NCBI RefSeq assembly: GCF_014645795.1
Contig: NZ_BMMK01000019.1
Coordinates: 57,952-121,951, forward strand
Direction: 5' to 3'
DNA: 64,000 nt
From: Longimycelium tulufanense
GTDB taxonomy: Bacteria; Actinomycetota; Actinomycetes; Mycobacteriales; Pseudonocardiaceae
A program made the position numbers and the translations under genes. Below are positions 50,490-60,631 of the stretch, piece by piece. How positions within the stretch are numbered: position 1 is the stretch's first letter; each line of letters begins with the position of its first letter. The notes below the pieces were generated by a model, which was given only the letters and a program-made list of their open reading frames with translations, was not told where the DNA came from and searched no databases.

Positions 50490-51494
50490 GTGACCACCCC
50501 GTCCCCCGGCTGGACCGACGAGCTGGCCCGAGCCCGGCTGCACGTGGTCACCGGGAAGGGCGGGACCGGCAAGACCACGGCCGGTGCCGCACTCGCGTTG
50601 GCGCTCGCCCACGGCGGCCGGCGGGTGCTGTTGATCGAGGTCGAGGGCAGACAGGGCATCGCCCAGCTCTTCGGGTTGCCGCCGTTGCCCTACTCCGAGG
50701 AGCACGTGACCAACGTGCCGGGTGGCGGCGAGCTGCGCGCGCTCGCGGTGGACGCGGAGGCGGCCCTGCTCGAGTACCTGTCGATGTTCTACAGCCTCGG
50801 TTTCGCGGGCCGGACACTGCGCCGGATGGGTGCGATCGAGTTCGCGACCACCCTCGCCCCCGGCCTGCGCGACGTTCTGCTGACCGGAAAGGTCAAGGAG
50901 TGCGTCACCCGCACGGATGCGCGCGGCAGGCATGCGTATGACGCGGTGGTGCTCGACGCCCCACCGACCGGTCGTGTGGTCAAGTTCCTCGACGTCACCA
51001 AGGCAATGGCGGACCTGGCCAAGGTCGGACCGATCCGCGAACAGAGCGACGGCGTGGTGCGACTGCTGCACTCCGGGGACACCGCCGTGCACCTGGTCGC
51101 GTTGCTCGAGGAGCTTCCGGTACGGGAAACGCTGGAAGCCGTCGAGGACCTGGATTCCGCCGAGCTACGGCCGGGAGCTGTGCTGGTCAACCGGGTGCGG
51201 CCGGTGCGGCTGCCGGTTGCGGTCGCCGATGGTGCGGCCACCGGCCGCGTGGAGACCGACGAGCTGATGGCGGGGCTGCGGGCGGCCGGGCTCACCCCGT
51301 CGCCGGCGGTAGTCGAGGGCCTGGTCGACGAAACCGTGGAGCACGCGATCCGGGTGCGTTCCGAACGGCAGGCCATGGACCAACTTGCCGGTGCGGACCT
51401 TCCGGTGCTGGAGTTGCCCGACCGCGCCGACGGCATCGGCCCCGGTGCCCTGCACGAACTGGCCGAGCTGCTGATCGAGCAGGGGGTTCGGTGA
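50490..51494 (+). CDS. ArsA/MinD-family ATPase 1 (Rv3679-type)
   Basis: 334 aa from GTG 50490. Deviant Walker [21 protein letters not shown], switch I-like [14 protein letters not shown], Walker [18 protein letters not shown]. In M. tuberculosis the Rv3679-Rv3680 pair forms a membrane-associated ATPase complex (BagAB) linked to glycerol and oxidative-stress tolerance. The same complex is inferred, since the two genes overlap by 4 nt. Confidence 0.92.
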   Translation: MTTPSPGWTDELARARLHVVTGKGGTGKTTAGAALALALAHGGRRVLLIEVEGRQGIAQLFGLPPLPYSEEHVTNVPGGGELRALAVDAEAALLEYLSMFYSLGFAGRTLRRMGAIEFATTLAPGLRDVLLTGKVKECVTRTDARGRHAYDAVVLDAPPTGRVVKFLDVTKAMADLAKVGPIREQSDGVVRLLHSGDTAVHLVALLEELPVRETLEAVEDLDSAELRPGAVLVNRVRPVRLPVAVADGAATGRVETDELMAGLRAAGLTPSPAVVEGLVDETVEHAIRVRSERQAMDQLAGADLPVLELPDRADGIGPGALHELAELLIEQGVR

Positions 51495-52627
51495 GCACGC
51501 CCAGGGTCCGGCCACCAGGGCTGGACATCGACGAGCTGCTGGACGACGGGGATACCCGTGTGGTGGTGTGTTGCGGCTCGGGCGGGGTCGGCAAGACCAC
51601 CACCGCGGCGGCGCTGGCGCTGCGCGCGGCCGAGCGCGGACGGCGCACCGTGGTGCTCACCATCGACCCGGCCCGCCGGCTGGCCCAGTCGCTGGGCCTG
51701 CGCCAGCTGGGCAACCATCCGCGGCGGGTGGCGTTGGACGACGCCCCCGGCGAGCTGCACGCGATGATGCTCGACATGCGCCGCACCTTCGACGAGATGG
51801 TGCTGGCGCACGCCGGACCGGAGCGGGCGCAGCAGATCCTGACCAACCCCTTCTACCAGACGATCTCCACGTCGTTCTCCGGAACGCAGGAGTACATGGC
51901 GATGGAGAAGCTGGCCCAGCTAGCCACCGAGGGCGGCTGGGACCTGATCGTCGTCGACACTCCGCCGAGCCGGTCGGCGCTGGACTTCCTGGATGCGCCG
52001 CAGCGGCTTTCCACCGTGCTGGACGGCAAGATCATCCGACTGCTCTCGGCACCGGCCCGGGCCGGCGGGCGAGGTATCGCGCGGTTGGTCAGCACCGGGT
52101 TCGGTCTGTTCGCCAAGGCGGTGTCGACGATCGTCGGCGGGCAGCTGCTGGCCGACGCTTCCGCGTTCGTGCAGGCATTCGACAGCGTGTTCGGTGGTTT
52201 CCGCGAGCGTGCCAGGGCCACCTACCGGCTGCTGCGCTCGCCCGGCACCGCGTTCGTGGTGGTGGCCGCGCCCGAGCCGGACGCGCTGCGGGAGGCGGCC
52301 TACTTCGTGGATCGGCTTGCCACCGAACAGATGCCGCTGGCCGGGCTGGTACTCAACCGGACCCACCCGGTACTGGCCGGGCTGAGCGGGGCCGGTGCGC
52401 AGGCGGCCGCCGACACCCTCACCGAACGGGGCGACGCCGCGCTGGCCGAGGCGGTACTGCGGCTGCACGCCGACCGGGTGGCGGTGGCGGAACGGGAGAA
52501 GCGCCTGCTCGCCGGGTTCACCACCGCCCACCCCGAGGTCCCGCTGATCGGCGTACCGGCGCTGCCCACCGACGTGCACGACATCGCCGGGTTGAGGGAA
52601 ATCGGTCACCGGTTGGCGGGAACCTGA
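51491..52627 (+). CDS. ArsA-family ATPase 2 (Rv3680-type)
   Basis: 378 aa. Walker [38 protein letters not shown] (the DPARR motif of ArsA enzymes), Walker [19 protein letters not shown]. Partner of the preceding ATPase. No ArsB, ArsC or ArsR gene is nearby, so an arsenite pump is not implied. Confidence 0.92.
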   Translation: MSTPRVRPPGLDIDELLDDGDTRVVVCCGSGGVGKTTTAAALALRAAERGRRTVVLTIDPARRLAQSLGLRQLGNHPRRVALDDAPGELHAMMLDMRRTFDEMVLAHAGPERAQQILTNPFYQTISTSFSGTQEYMAMEKLAQLATEGGWDLIVVDTPPSRSALDFLDAPQRLSTVLDGKIIRLLSAPARAGGRGIARLVSTGFGLFAKAVSTIVGGQLLADASAFVQAFDSVFGGFRERARATYRLLRSPGTAFVVVAAPEPDALREAAYFVDRLATEQMPLAGLVLNRTHPVLAGLSGAGAQAAADTLTERGDAALAEAVLRLHADRVAVAEREKRLLAGFTTAHPEVPLIGVPALPTDVHDIAGLREIGHRLAGT

Positions 52628-53280
52628 CGCAGCGCGCCCCGGTTCGGGGTTTGCCACGGCACACGCTCCGACAGCGGGTTCGCGGTGCCGCATCGGGCGC
52701 TCTCACCAGGAACAATACGATTGCCGGGGAAACTCGGCCACCCAACGCAGTTGCTCGGGCGAGGGTCGTACCGACAACTCCCAAGATCACCCATTAGAGT
52801 GATCTACTCGGGCGTGTCCCCATCGACGCGCTCCCCTTGCCCGGTACGCGGAGCAGTTCGCGTCACGTGACCTCCGGAACCGGCGCGAAGCCGTCATTGC
52901 GTCGTATGCCACCAATGAGCCCGAAGTCGCACGTGGCGAGCGGTTTCCGCCCCAGTTGCCGAGTAGTGTGCCCGCCTGTCAATGTGCGGTTCCGGAACCG
53001 GCCACACCTCCAGCGTCCCGGAGGTGTGGATGGCTCCGGCGCCGTGCTGGTCAAGCAAGATCCCAGCGGAGCTCGACAGCGATCGCGTCAACTTTCTCGG
53101 CGCAGCAGCAGTGCGGCGCGGGAAACGGCCCGGCCTGCCGGGCGGAGCGCGGGCATGCCGAAGCCAGACACCGCGGGCTCACGCTCCAGCCACCGGAGCG
53201 GGTGGCGCGGAACTCGTCCGTCCGCGGCGGTCCCGGGTGCGGTGCCCGTCAAACACCTGGCCGACACCGGCCGGTGCTGA
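52628..53280. other. 650-bp region between ArsA2 and whiB4
   Basis: No gene supported; the open frames are GC artefacts. It contains the 3' end of whiB4 transcription and nothing repetitive that I can see. Confidence 0.5.
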
Positions 53281-53589
53281 TCAGCCAACCTTCGCCTCGG
53301 TCGCCTCGGTGTCTCCGTGCTCCCGCCGCGCGGCCGCGAGCAGGTCGTGCCACGACTCCACCTCGGGCCGACGGCGGAGCAGGGCGCGGCGCTCACGCTC
53401 CGTCATCCCACCCCAGACGCCGAACTCGATCCGGCTGTCCAGCGCCTCGGCCAGGCACTCGGTGCGCACCGGACAGCCGAGGCAGATCACCTTGGCCTTG
53501 CGCTGCTCGGCTCCGCGGACGAACAACGTGTCCGGATCCTCGTCCCGACAGGCAGCCCGGATCCGCCAATCCCCCTGGTCGAACACCAT
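53281..53589 (-). CDS. whiB4: WhiB-family iron-sulfur regulator, WhiB4-type
   Basis: 102 aa. Cluster ligands C (AACRDE, residue ~14), then CLGCPVRTEC (C-x2-C-x5-C), and the GVWGGMTERERR turn. The C-terminal region (RREHGDTEATEA) is short. Its position, divergent from ponA2 and after the ArsA pair, is that of M. tuberculosis whiB4 (Rv3681c), a redox-sensing DNA-binding protein. Confidence 0.93.
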   Translation of the reverse strand: MVFDQGDWRIRAACRDEDPDTLFVRGAEQRKAKVICLGCPVRTECLAEALDSRIEFGVWGGMTERERRALLRRRPEVESWHDLLAAARREHGDTEATEAKVG

Positions 53590-53774
53590 GTCCCCCAGCT
53601 CCTACCGTCGTCGCGACGAACCCGGCACCCCCCGGCACCGGGCCAGCGGCACACTTTCGGGGAGCGGCCGCCGTGCGTGGTCGTGAAGACGTTGACGGAC
53701 TGTAGAGCTTTTCGGTTCCACGTCCAACACCGGGTTGCACAGCCGTTACCGGACGTCACCGTTTCCGGGCAAGA

Positions 53775-53790
53775 TGTGATGTCACTTACA
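53775..53790. promoter_or_regulatory. Candidate Crp site upstream of ponA2
   Basis: TGTGATGTCACTTACA matches TGTGA-N6-TCACA with one mismatch, in the whiB4-ponA2 divergent region just before the ponA2 start. The Crp encoded at 37110 is the natural candidate. Confidence 0.4.
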
Positions 53791-53808
53791 CAGGTGACAG
53801 TTACCCTG

Positions 53809-56286
53809 ATGCCCGTGCGAGCACGGGACGGCCTGCTCCAGCTCCTCGGTCTTTGCCTGCTGGCCGGCGTCCTCGTCGCGGGAATCCTGTTCCCGGTCGT
53901 GGGCGCGGCCGGTGTTGTCTCGAACCGTGCCAGCGAGACGGTCAACAACATCTCCGCCGACCTAATCACCCAGGACCCGCCGCTGGTCACCACGATCACC
54001 GACGTCAACGGCAAGCCCATCGCCTACGTCTACGACCAGTACCGGGTGCTCACCCCGCCGGACAAGATCGCCGACACGATGAAGGCGGCGATCATCGCGG
54101 TGGAGGACCGGCGGTTCTACGAGCACGAGGGAGTCGACTGGCGGGGCACGGTCCGCGCGGGGCTGACCAACCAGCTCTACGGCGAGATCACCCAGGGCGG
54201 ATCGTCGTTGACCCAGCAGTACGTCAAGAACTACCTGCTCCACGTGGTGGCCCAGACGGCGACGGAGCGGATCCGCGCCGTCGAGCAGACCCCGGCCCGC
54301 AAGCTGCGGGAGATCCGGATCGCGCTGCAACTGGAGAAGCGGCTCACCAAGGACCAGATCCTGGCCGGCTACCTGAACGTCGTGCCGTTCGGCCACCAGA
54401 CCTACGGGATCGCGGCCGCGGCGCGCACCTACTTCGACACCACGCCGGACAAGCTGACGATCGCGCAGGCCGCGATGCTCGCCGGCATGGTCAACCAGCC
54501 GGGCCTGCTCGACCCCGTGCTCAACCCCGAGCTGGTACTCCAGCGCCGGAACTCGGTCATCGACAAGATGGTCGACTACGGCAGCATCACCCGGGAGATG
54601 GGCGAAAGCGCCAAGCAGGAACCGCTGGGCATCTCCGAACCGTTGACCGGGCTGGACAACGGCTGCATCGGCGCCGGCCCCTCGGACGGGTTCTTCTGCT
54701 CCTACGTGCTGGACTACCTGGAGCGGTCCGGGTTCTCCCTGGACACCATCAAGCGCGGCGGCTACACCATCCGCACCTCGCTGGACCCGGAGATCACGCG
54801 CCTGGCCAAGGAAGCCACGGAGAAGCACGTTCCCAAGCGCACCTTCGGGATCGCCAACGTGATGGCCGTGGTGCAGCCGGGGAAGGACCGGCACCGGGTG
54901 CGGGCGCTGGTCGCCAATCGTGACTACGGCCTGGACGCCCGGGCCGGGCAGACCCAGTACGACCTGCCCAGCGACATCATCAAGTTCGGTGCGGGCTCGA
55001 TCTACAAGGTGTTCACCGCGGCGGCCGCCCTCGAGAGGGGCATGGGGATCCGCAACCGCATCGACGTCCCCGGCGCCTACACCTCCCGCGTCTACACCAA
55101 CGGCACCAACCCCTACACGGTGGTGAACGCCGGCAGGTACCCCGGCAGTCTGACCCTGCAGGACGCGCTGGCCCAGTCGCCGAACACGGCGTTCATCAAG
55201 CTGCTGGAACGGGTCGGGCTGGACAACGCCGTGGACATGGCCGTGCGGCTGGGAATGCGGGACAGCCTGCAGCGCATCAACAGGTACGGCGATCCGCTGT
55301 CGCCGGACGGATCGAACGGTCCGTCACAGGCGGAGTTCATCAAGCGGCACAAGATCGGCCCGTTCACCCTCGGTTTCGGCCCGACGAGCGCGCTGGAGCT
55401 GGCCAACGTCAGCGCGACGCTGATGAGCGGTGGCGTGTGGTGCCCACCGTCACCGATCGAGGAGGTGCGGGACCGCAGCGGCCGGCCGATCTCGATCACC
55501 GAGGCGCCCTGCGAGCAGGCGGTCGCCGAGCCGCTGGCGAACTCGCTGGTCGTGGGGCTGAGCAAGGACGACAAGCCGAGCGGCACCGCCTACGTGGCCG
55601 CGAAGTCGGTGAAGTGGGACCGGCCGATGATGGGCAAGACCGGCACCACCGAGAGCCACCAGTCCGCCGGCTTCATCGGCTCGACCCCGCACTACGCGGG
55701 GGCGGTGCTGACCTTCAGCGACGGAGTTAAGCCGCAGGGCATCTGCGTGGGTAACCCGCCGCGGTTGTGCGGTGGTGGCGGCAACATCTACGGCGGTACG
55801 GTCCCGGCGCACACCTGGTTCGACGCGATGAGCCGGGTGCACGAGAGCCTTCCGGTGGTCGGGCTGCCGGGGGCGGACCCGCGGTACGAGCACGGCGGGC
55901 CGGAGATCCGCGTGCCCGATGTCGTGGGCAAGCCGGAGAACGAGGCCCGCCAGATCCTCGAAGAGGCCGGCTACCAGGTCCAGCGCCGGGTGATCAACAG
56001 CTCGTACGCCAAGGGCGTGGTGGCCAGCCAGAGCCCGCGGGGCGTGGCGTTGCCCGGCGAGATGATCACAATCTCGGTGAGCACCGGGTACGTGCCGGCG
56101 CCGAAGCCCTCACCAACCGCGGCGCCACCGTCGGAGTCCCCGGGTGAATCGCCTCGTGGGGAGCCCGGCGAGTCACCGTCGCCGGGTGAGCGGGAGTCGC
56201 CCGGCGTGGGCGGTCGCACACCCGTCCCGGGTGACGGGATTCCGGAGCAGCCCAACACAAGTCCGCCCGAGGAAGCGGGTGGGTAA
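53809..56286 (+). CDS. ponA2: Bifunctional penicillin-binding protein PonA2
   Basis: 825 aa from ATG 53809 (ATG 53779 is an alternative). One N-terminal anchor (LLQLLGLCLLAGVLVAGILF). GT51 transglycosylase motifs EDRRFYEHEGVDW (catalytic Glu) and GGSSLTQQYVKN. Transpeptidase motifs SIYK (SxxK, in GAGSIYKVFT), SPNTAF and KTGTTE. A PASTA domain (IRVPDVVGKPENEARQILEE) and a Pro/Glu/Ser-rich tail follow. It polymerises and cross-links peptidoglycan; Rv3682 homologue. Confidence 0.96.
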   Translation: MPVRARDGLLQLLGLCLLAGVLVAGILFPVVGAAGVVSNRASETVNNISADLITQDPPLVTTITDVNGKPIAYVYDQYRVLTPPDKIADTMKAAIIAVEDRRFYEHEGVDWRGTVRAGLTNQLYGEITQGGSSLTQQYVKNYLLHVVAQTATERIRAVEQTPARKLREIRIALQLEKRLTKDQILAGYLNVVPFGHQTYGIAAAARTYFDTTPDKLTIAQAAMLAGMVNQPGLLDPVLNPELVLQRRNSVIDKMVDYGSITREMGESAKQEPLGISEPLTGLDNGCIGAGPSDGFFCSYVLDYLERSGFSLDTIKRGGYTIRTSLDPEITRLAKEATEKHVPKRTFGIANVMAVVQPGKDRHRVRALVANRDYGLDARAGQTQYDLPSDIIKFGAGSIYKVFTAAAALERGMGIRNRIDVPGAYTSRVYTNGTNPYTVVNAGRYPGSLTLQDALAQSPNTAFIKLLERVGLDNAVDMAVRLGMRDSLQRINRYGDPLSPDGSNGPSQAEFIKRHKIGPFTLGFGPTSALELANVSATLMSGGVWCPPSPIEEVRDRSGRPISITEAPCEQAVAEPLANSLVVGLSKDDKPSGTAYVAAKSVKWDRPMMGKTGTTESHQSAGFIGSTPHYAGAVLTFSDGVKPQGICVGNPPRLCGGGGNIYGGTVPAHTWFDAMSRVHESLPVVGLPGADPRYEHGGPEIRVPDVVGKPENEARQILEEAGYQVQRRVINSSYAKGVVASQSPRGVALPGEMITISVSTGYVPAPKPSPTAAPPSESPGESPRGEPGESPSPGERESPGVGGRTPVPGDGIPEQPNTSPPEEAGG

Positions 56287-56738
56287 CGCGGAACGCGGGC
56301 GGTCGTGCGTCGATCTGGCAGCGCACTTTCCCTTGTGGGGACAGGATGTTGGTGTCCTGTCGGTGATGTTGATGGTGACGTTGATGTCGCCGTGCACGGT
56401 CTGTGCTGGGCGACCGCTGCGCATACGGACCTTCACGTCGTCTCTTGGCTGGTGAGCGAGAACGAGCGTGGCTGCTTTCTCCGCGCCGTCACGGTGCCGT
56501 CACGGTGCCAGTCGGGCACGGATCATTCGGGCTTCGGCCTGGAGCCGGGCAGGGAGCTTGCGGTCTCAGAGCGTTTCAGGGAAAGCCTGAAGGCTGGCCC
56601 GAACTGATCGTGTGGCCTCGGCCGTAAGCGGTCCGCGCCACTGCTCGGGCCACGACAACGGGGTTGGCCTTCGAACCTCGCTTTCCAACACGTTCGCGCC
56701 GGCGCGCTCCACTGCCCGGCGATGGCGCTCCCGGCAGC
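56287..56738. other. 450-bp region between ponA2 and the convergent yqeY
   Basis: No gene can be supported. A short tandem CGTCACGGTGC duplication lies near 56490-56510. Otherwise nothing is seen. Confidence 0.5.
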
Positions 56739-57209
56739 TCAGCCCTGCAGCAGGGCACGCACCGCGGCCGCGACCCGGGACCCCTCGGCCCCGCCGGCGA
56801 CCTTCGCGTTCGCCACCCTCATGACCTGGCCCATCTGCCGCGGGCCGGGTCGCTCACCCAGCTGCGCGGCCACCTCGTCCACCGCCTGGCGGGCCAGCTC
56901 GGTCAGCTGCGCGTCGTCGAGCTGCGCCGGCAGGTAGCGGTCCAGGATTTCGCCCTCGGCACGCTCCTTGTCGGCCAGCTCCTGCCGGCCGGCGCCGGCG
57001 AACGCCTCGGCGGCCTCCCGCCGCTTCTTGGCCTCCCGGCGCAGCACCTTCACGACCTCGTCGTCGGACAGTTCCCGGGCCTGCTTGCCCGCGACCTCCT
57101 CCGTGGTGACCGCGGCCAGCGCCATGCGCAGGGTGTCCACGACCGTCTGGTCCCGGCCCTTGATCGCCTCGGCCAGGTCGGCCTGCAGTCGTGCCTTCAA
57201 CTCCGCCAT
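56739..57209 (-). CDS. GatB/YqeY-domain protein
   Basis: 156 aa from ATG 57209 (MAELKARLQADLAEAIKG). The YqeY fold is typical: DTLRMALAAVTTEEV, LSDDEVVKVLRREAKKRREA, ILDRYLPAQLDDAQL and GQVMRVANAKVAGGAEGSRV. Related to the C-terminal tRNA-binding domain of GatB; the cellular role is unproven. It is divergent from the phosphoesterase gene with 120 bp between starts. Confidence 0.92.
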   Translation of the reverse strand: MAELKARLQADLAEAIKGRDQTVVDTLRMALAAVTTEEVAGKQARELSDDEVVKVLRREAKKRREAAEAFAGAGRQELADKERAEGEILDRYLPAQLDDAQLTELARQAVDEVAAQLGERPGPRQMGQVMRVANAKVAGGAEGSRVAAAVRALLQG

Positions 57210-57329
57210 GTCCACAGACGCTATCGGCTCCCACCGCGCCAGCCGGCGGATTTTCGCCGGCACACGCCGTGCCGGGATGACTCGACCGCCCGGACGAGCC
57301 GGCGGGCGGCAGTCCGTAGGCTCGGGCTC

Positions 57330-58292
57330 GTGAACACCCTCGGTCGGATCCTCCTCGGCACGATGGCGCTGGGCGCCGGCACGGTGGCGTACGCGGCCGG
57401 CTACGAGCGGCGCCGGTGGACCCTGCGCACCGCGACCCTGCCGGTGCTCGCCCCGGAAGCGCGGCCGATGCGCGTGTTGCACATCTCCGACCTGCACATG
57501 ACCCCGGGGCAGGAGTCCAAGCAGCGCTGGGTGGCCGGGCTGGCCGAGCTGGCGCCCGACCTGGTCGTCAACACCGGCGACAACCTGGCGCACCCGCGGG
57601 CCGTGCCCGCGGTCCTGCGCGCGTTGGGGCCGCTGCTCGACGTCCCGGGGGTCTTCGTCTGGGGCAGCAACGACTACTACGCGCCCAGGTTCAAAAACCC
57701 GGCCCGCTACCTGCTGCCGGCGGCCAAGACCAGGCGGGTCCACGGCACGGAACTGCCCTGGCAGGACCTGCGTGCCGCCATGACCGAGCGGGGCTGGCTC
57801 GACCTGACGCACGTACGCCGGCGGCTGACCGTGGCCGGGCAGACCGTGATCGCGGCCGGCGTGGACGACCCGCACCTGCGGCGGGACCGGTACGACCAGA
57901 TCGCCGGGCAGCCCGACCCGACCGCGGCGCTGCGGCTGGGGGTCACCCACTCCCCGGAACCGAGGGTGCTGGACGCCTTCGCCTCCGACGGCTACGACCT
58001 GGTCATGGCCGGCCACACCCACGGTGGGCAGCTGCGGTTGCCGGGGTACGGCGCGATCGTCACCAACTGCGATCTGGACCGGTCGCGGGCGCGCGGCGCC
58101 TCGCGGTGGGGGGCGCGCACGTGGCTGCACGTGTCGGCAGGGCTGGGCACCTCGCCGTTCGCGCCGGTGCGGTTCGCCTGCCCGCCCGAGGCGAGCCTGC
58201 TGACCCTGGTTCCCCGCAAGGGCAACGCTGGTCAGGACGGTGTGACCGAGTCAACCGGGGCCCGGTTCGGTGCCTCGGCCGACGCCCTGTAA
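57330..58292 (+). CDS. Metallophosphoesterase (Rv3683-type)
   Basis: 320 aa from GTG 57330. N-terminal membrane anchor ([18 protein letters not shown]), then the metallophosphatase metal motifs: ISDLHMTPG (DxH), VNTGDNLAH (GDN), WGSNDYY (GSND in place of GNHD), THSPEPRVL and AGHTHGGQL. Likely exported face or membrane-bound phosphoesterase; substrate unknown. Confidence 0.92.
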   Translation: MNTLGRILLGTMALGAGTVAYAAGYERRRWTLRTATLPVLAPEARPMRVLHISDLHMTPGQESKQRWVAGLAELAPDLVVNTGDNLAHPRAVPAVLRALGPLLDVPGVFVWGSNDYYAPRFKNPARYLLPAAKTRRVHGTELPWQDLRAAMTERGWLDLTHVRRRLTVAGQTVIAAGVDDPHLRRDRYDQIAGQPDPTAALRLGVTHSPEPRVLDAFASDGYDLVMAGHTHGGQLRLPGYGAIVTNCDLDRSRARGASRWGARTWLHVSAGLGTSPFAPVRFACPPEASLLTLVPRKGNAGQDGVTESTGARFGASADAL

Positions 58293-58308
58293 GCTATCGA
58301 TCGTCCAA

Positions 58309-58382
58309 CGGGGTGTGGCGCAGCTTGGGAGCGCGCTTCGTTCGGGTCGAAGAGGTCGTGGGTTCAAATCCCGCCACCCCGA
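58309..58382 (+). tRNA. tRNA-Pro (CGG anticodon)
   Basis: CGGGGTG (58309-58315) pairs with CACCCCG (58375-58381), discriminator A 58382. Anticodon arm CTTCG-TTCGGGT-CGAAG gives CGG. The T-arm is GTGGG-TTCAAAT-CCCGC. No CCA needs to be assumed: ACA follows. It is the attachment site of the AICE to the right. Confidence 0.92.
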
Positions 58383-58396
58383 CAGAGGACATGCAG

Positions 58397-58434
58397 GTCA
58401 GGGGCCGTCCGCCGTGAGGTGGGCGGCCCCTGAC
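58397..58434. terminator. Bidirectional terminator between tRNA-Pro and int
   Basis: GTCAGGGGCCG (58397-58407) pairs perfectly with CGGCCCCTGAC (58424-58434), with further inner pairing CCGCC/GGGCGG. It overlaps the last codons of the integrase and closes the tRNA transcript. Confidence 0.7.
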
Positions 58435-60008
58435 TTGTCCTGGGGCCCCGCGGTGGGAGAAAATTGGGAGACGATCTTGGGAACGCCTCCCTTCCTTCTC
58501 GCCCTCACCTGCAGCAGCTCGTCCAGCGCGGCCACTGGTGACCTCGGCGACATGGCGAGCCGGGCGTCCAACGCCGCGTCCCAGCACCGCGTCAGGTCCT
58601 CGACAAGTCGAGCCCGCATGTCCGCAGTGACGTGCGTGTATCGCCGCTGCACTGACCCGTCCGTGTGCCCCATGCGCTCATCGGCCAGCACCGGCGGCGT
58701 GCCTAACTCCTCCATCAGCGTCCGGTGGGAGTGACGCAGCCCGTGCGGGGTCAAGCCTGACGCGATCGGCACCCAGCACGCCTCAGCACGCCCGTGGGCG
58801 CCTCGGCCGCGGGCCGGGACCCCGGGCCACGGTTCGGCCAGCACCGGCACCGGACGGGCCGGCTGGGGTGCCTTCTTCGGGTACCACCCGGTGGCCGCCG
58901 GCTGGAACAACCACGTGGCGAACCCCGTGCGCCGCCAGTGCGCCGCCGGTTGCGACGCCGCGCCACCGCGGACGTACCCGAGATCAGCAATCGCCTTCTC
59001 CACCCGGGCCCTGGTGTCCTCGGCGACGCCGACCGTGCCGTTGAGCACGTTGGACACGGTGCCGGTGGACACCTTCGCCCGGCGGGCGACGTCGACCAGC
59101 TTCGCGCCGGGCCGCGTCGCGTCGCCGTTGGAGGCACTCAACCCGTGGAACATGTACGTCCGGCCGTGGCACCCGCACGGTGTCGGCGCGGTCCGGGCGA
59201 GGTGGTCGGTCACGAGCTTGGACAGCCACGTCGGGGTATCGATCGTCCGGTAGGAATCGTCCTTCGGCGGACAGCGATGCAACTCGCCGGTGTCCAGCTC
59301 GTAGAGCTGCCACTCAACCCGGAGGGAGCCCAGGCGGGCGTACTCGGTCTCCAAGCCCACGATTTCGCCCCACCGCATTCCGGTGAAGCCCATCAGCACC
59401 AGAGCTACGAACTCATCATCGCGGCCGGACAGCAGCGCGGCCCGTTCGGCGATCAGCAGCACACCTAGCGGATCGGTGACCACCTTCTCCGGGGCCCGGT
59501 TGCGAGAACGGCCGGCCCGCTTACCCCGGCCGCGTCGCTTGGTGGCCGGGTTCGTGCCGATCAGCCCTTCCTCGACCGCGTCTGCCAGCACCAGGTGCAG
59601 CGTCCCGCGCCACGTCTTAATGCTGGACTCGCTGTAGCCGCGCTCCCGTTCCTTGCGTGCCCAGGCGTCCACGTCCGGGCCGAGGATCTCGGACAGCGCT
59701 CGCCCCTCGAACTCGGGCAGCAGGTGCTCCTCCAGATGCCGGCGGTAGTTCTGCATCGTGGACGCCGCCAGGTCCTGCGCCGCGTACCAGCGCGACGCGT
59801 AGGCACCGAACGTGATCTGACCGGCCGAGGGATCACGCCAGGTGCCCGCTCGGACCTTTGCCTCTTCGTCGTTCGCCGCCTTCTCCGCCTCGCGCTTGGT
59901 GCGGAACTTGGCGGTGGCGCCGGACGGATCGCGTACGGTGCCATACCGGCCGGGCGCGATCTTGTACCGGGCGCGGAAGTAGTTGCCGCGCTTCTCCGCG
60001 TAGCCCAT
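58398..60008 (-). CDS. int: AICE tyrosine integrase with inserted LacI-type HTH
   Basis: 536 aa. SAM-like N-terminal domain around QNYRRHLEEHLLPEF, catalytic R212 in GFTGMRWGEIVGLE, H422 and R425 in TPHGLRHSHRT, H448 in RMGHTDGS and Tyr nucleophile Y457 in RRYTHV: all present, so it should be active. Between R212 and H422, residues ~303-348 (58965-59102) form a LacI-type HTH (VDVARRAKVSTGTVSNVLN with VGVAEDTRARVEKAIADL after it). It faces the tRNA-Pro attachment site, and its stop lies 15 bp beyond the tRNA. Confidence 0.93.
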   Translation of the reverse strand: MGYAEKRGNYFRARYKIAPGRYGTVRDPSGATAKFRTKREAEKAANDEEAKVRAGTWRDPSAGQITFGAYASRWYAAQDLAASTMQNYRRHLEEHLLPEFEGRALSEILGPDVDAWARKERERGYSESSIKTWRGTLHLVLADAVEEGLIGTNPATKRRGRGKRAGRSRNRAPEKVVTDPLGVLLIAERAALLSGRDDEFVALVLMGFTGMRWGEIVGLETEYARLGSLRVEWQLYELDTGELHRCPPKDDSYRTIDTPTWLSKLVTDHLARTAPTPCGCHGRTYMFHGLSASNGDATRPGAKLVDVARRAKVSTGTVSNVLNGTVGVAEDTRARVEKAIADLGYVRGGAASQPAAHWRRTGFATWLFQPAATGWYPKKAPQPARPVPVLAEPWPGVPARGRGAHGRAEACWVPIASGLTPHGLRHSHRTLMEELGTPPVLADERMGHTDGSVQRRYTHVTADMRARLVEDLTRCWDAALDARLAMSPRSPVAALDELLQVRARRKGGVPKIVSQFSPTAGPQDKSGAAHLTADGP

Positions 60009-60057
60009 GGATCAGGTGTCCCCTCTGACTGGCCGACTTCCTGCACGTTTCGGGATC

Positions 60058-60396
60058 TCATGCCGTACGGCTCCCCTCATCCGGTGGAGGAGCGGATCGG
60101 GCTCTGCGCGGAGGGCGCGCCCGAAGTTGAACCACCGATGTCCTCGGAGCCTGCTGACGGCACCGACGACCGATCGCGTTGCCCTGTTGCTGGGGGAACT
60201 CGGGCCGCCGCTCCAAGATCCGCAAGATTTCGCCGAACTGTTCACTGGTGAAGCGGATCGCACCAGCGGCCCGCGTGTGCGGAAAGCGGTCACGCCGGCA
60301 CTGTTCGCGCACCCACCAGCCAGACCGGCCAAGCCGCTTCCCCACCTCTTCCGGGCTGTACAGAATCGGCAGGCCATTGAACTGATCACGCGACAC
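60058..60396 (-). CDS. xis: Excisionase-like DNA-binding protein (Xis)
   Basis: 112 aa. MerR/Xis-type winged HTH: LYSPEEVGKRLGRSGWWVREQ followed by FTSEQFGEILRIL. Immediately upstream of int on the same strand with ~50 bp between, as in other AICEs. The C-terminal third is Arg-rich and less certain. Confidence 0.8.
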   Translation of the reverse strand: MSRDQFNGLPILYSPEEVGKRLGRSGWWVREQCRRDRFPHTRAAGAIRFTSEQFGEILRILERRPEFPQQQGNAIGRRCRQQAPRTSVVQLRARPPRRARSAPPPDEGSRTA

Positions 60397-60631
60397 GGCG
60401 TCCCCCTTCCTTCGCCTCCTGCTCCAGCGAGAAACCCACCTCGGGCGCTAGGTGAGGCATGGGTGTCGAGTGGCTGCCCCCTCCTTTTGCAGCGGGTTGG
60501 TGAGTGGCTGCAAAAGGTGGGGGGATGGGCGGGTTGATCATGTTCCTTTCCCTCCTGCGGTTACTGTGTGTGACGGTCGGGGTGGGTGGGTTGTCCTGGG
60601 CTGTGTAGACGGGGCGGGGAAGGTCTTCCGG

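Noticed and set aside
50490..52627. Arsenite pump
   Set aside because: The two ATPases lack ArsB/ArsC/ArsR neighbours and match the Rv3679-Rv3680 pair by position.
53317..53808. N-terminal extension of ponA2
   Set aside because: Reads antisense through whiB4 and lacks membrane or catalytic features.
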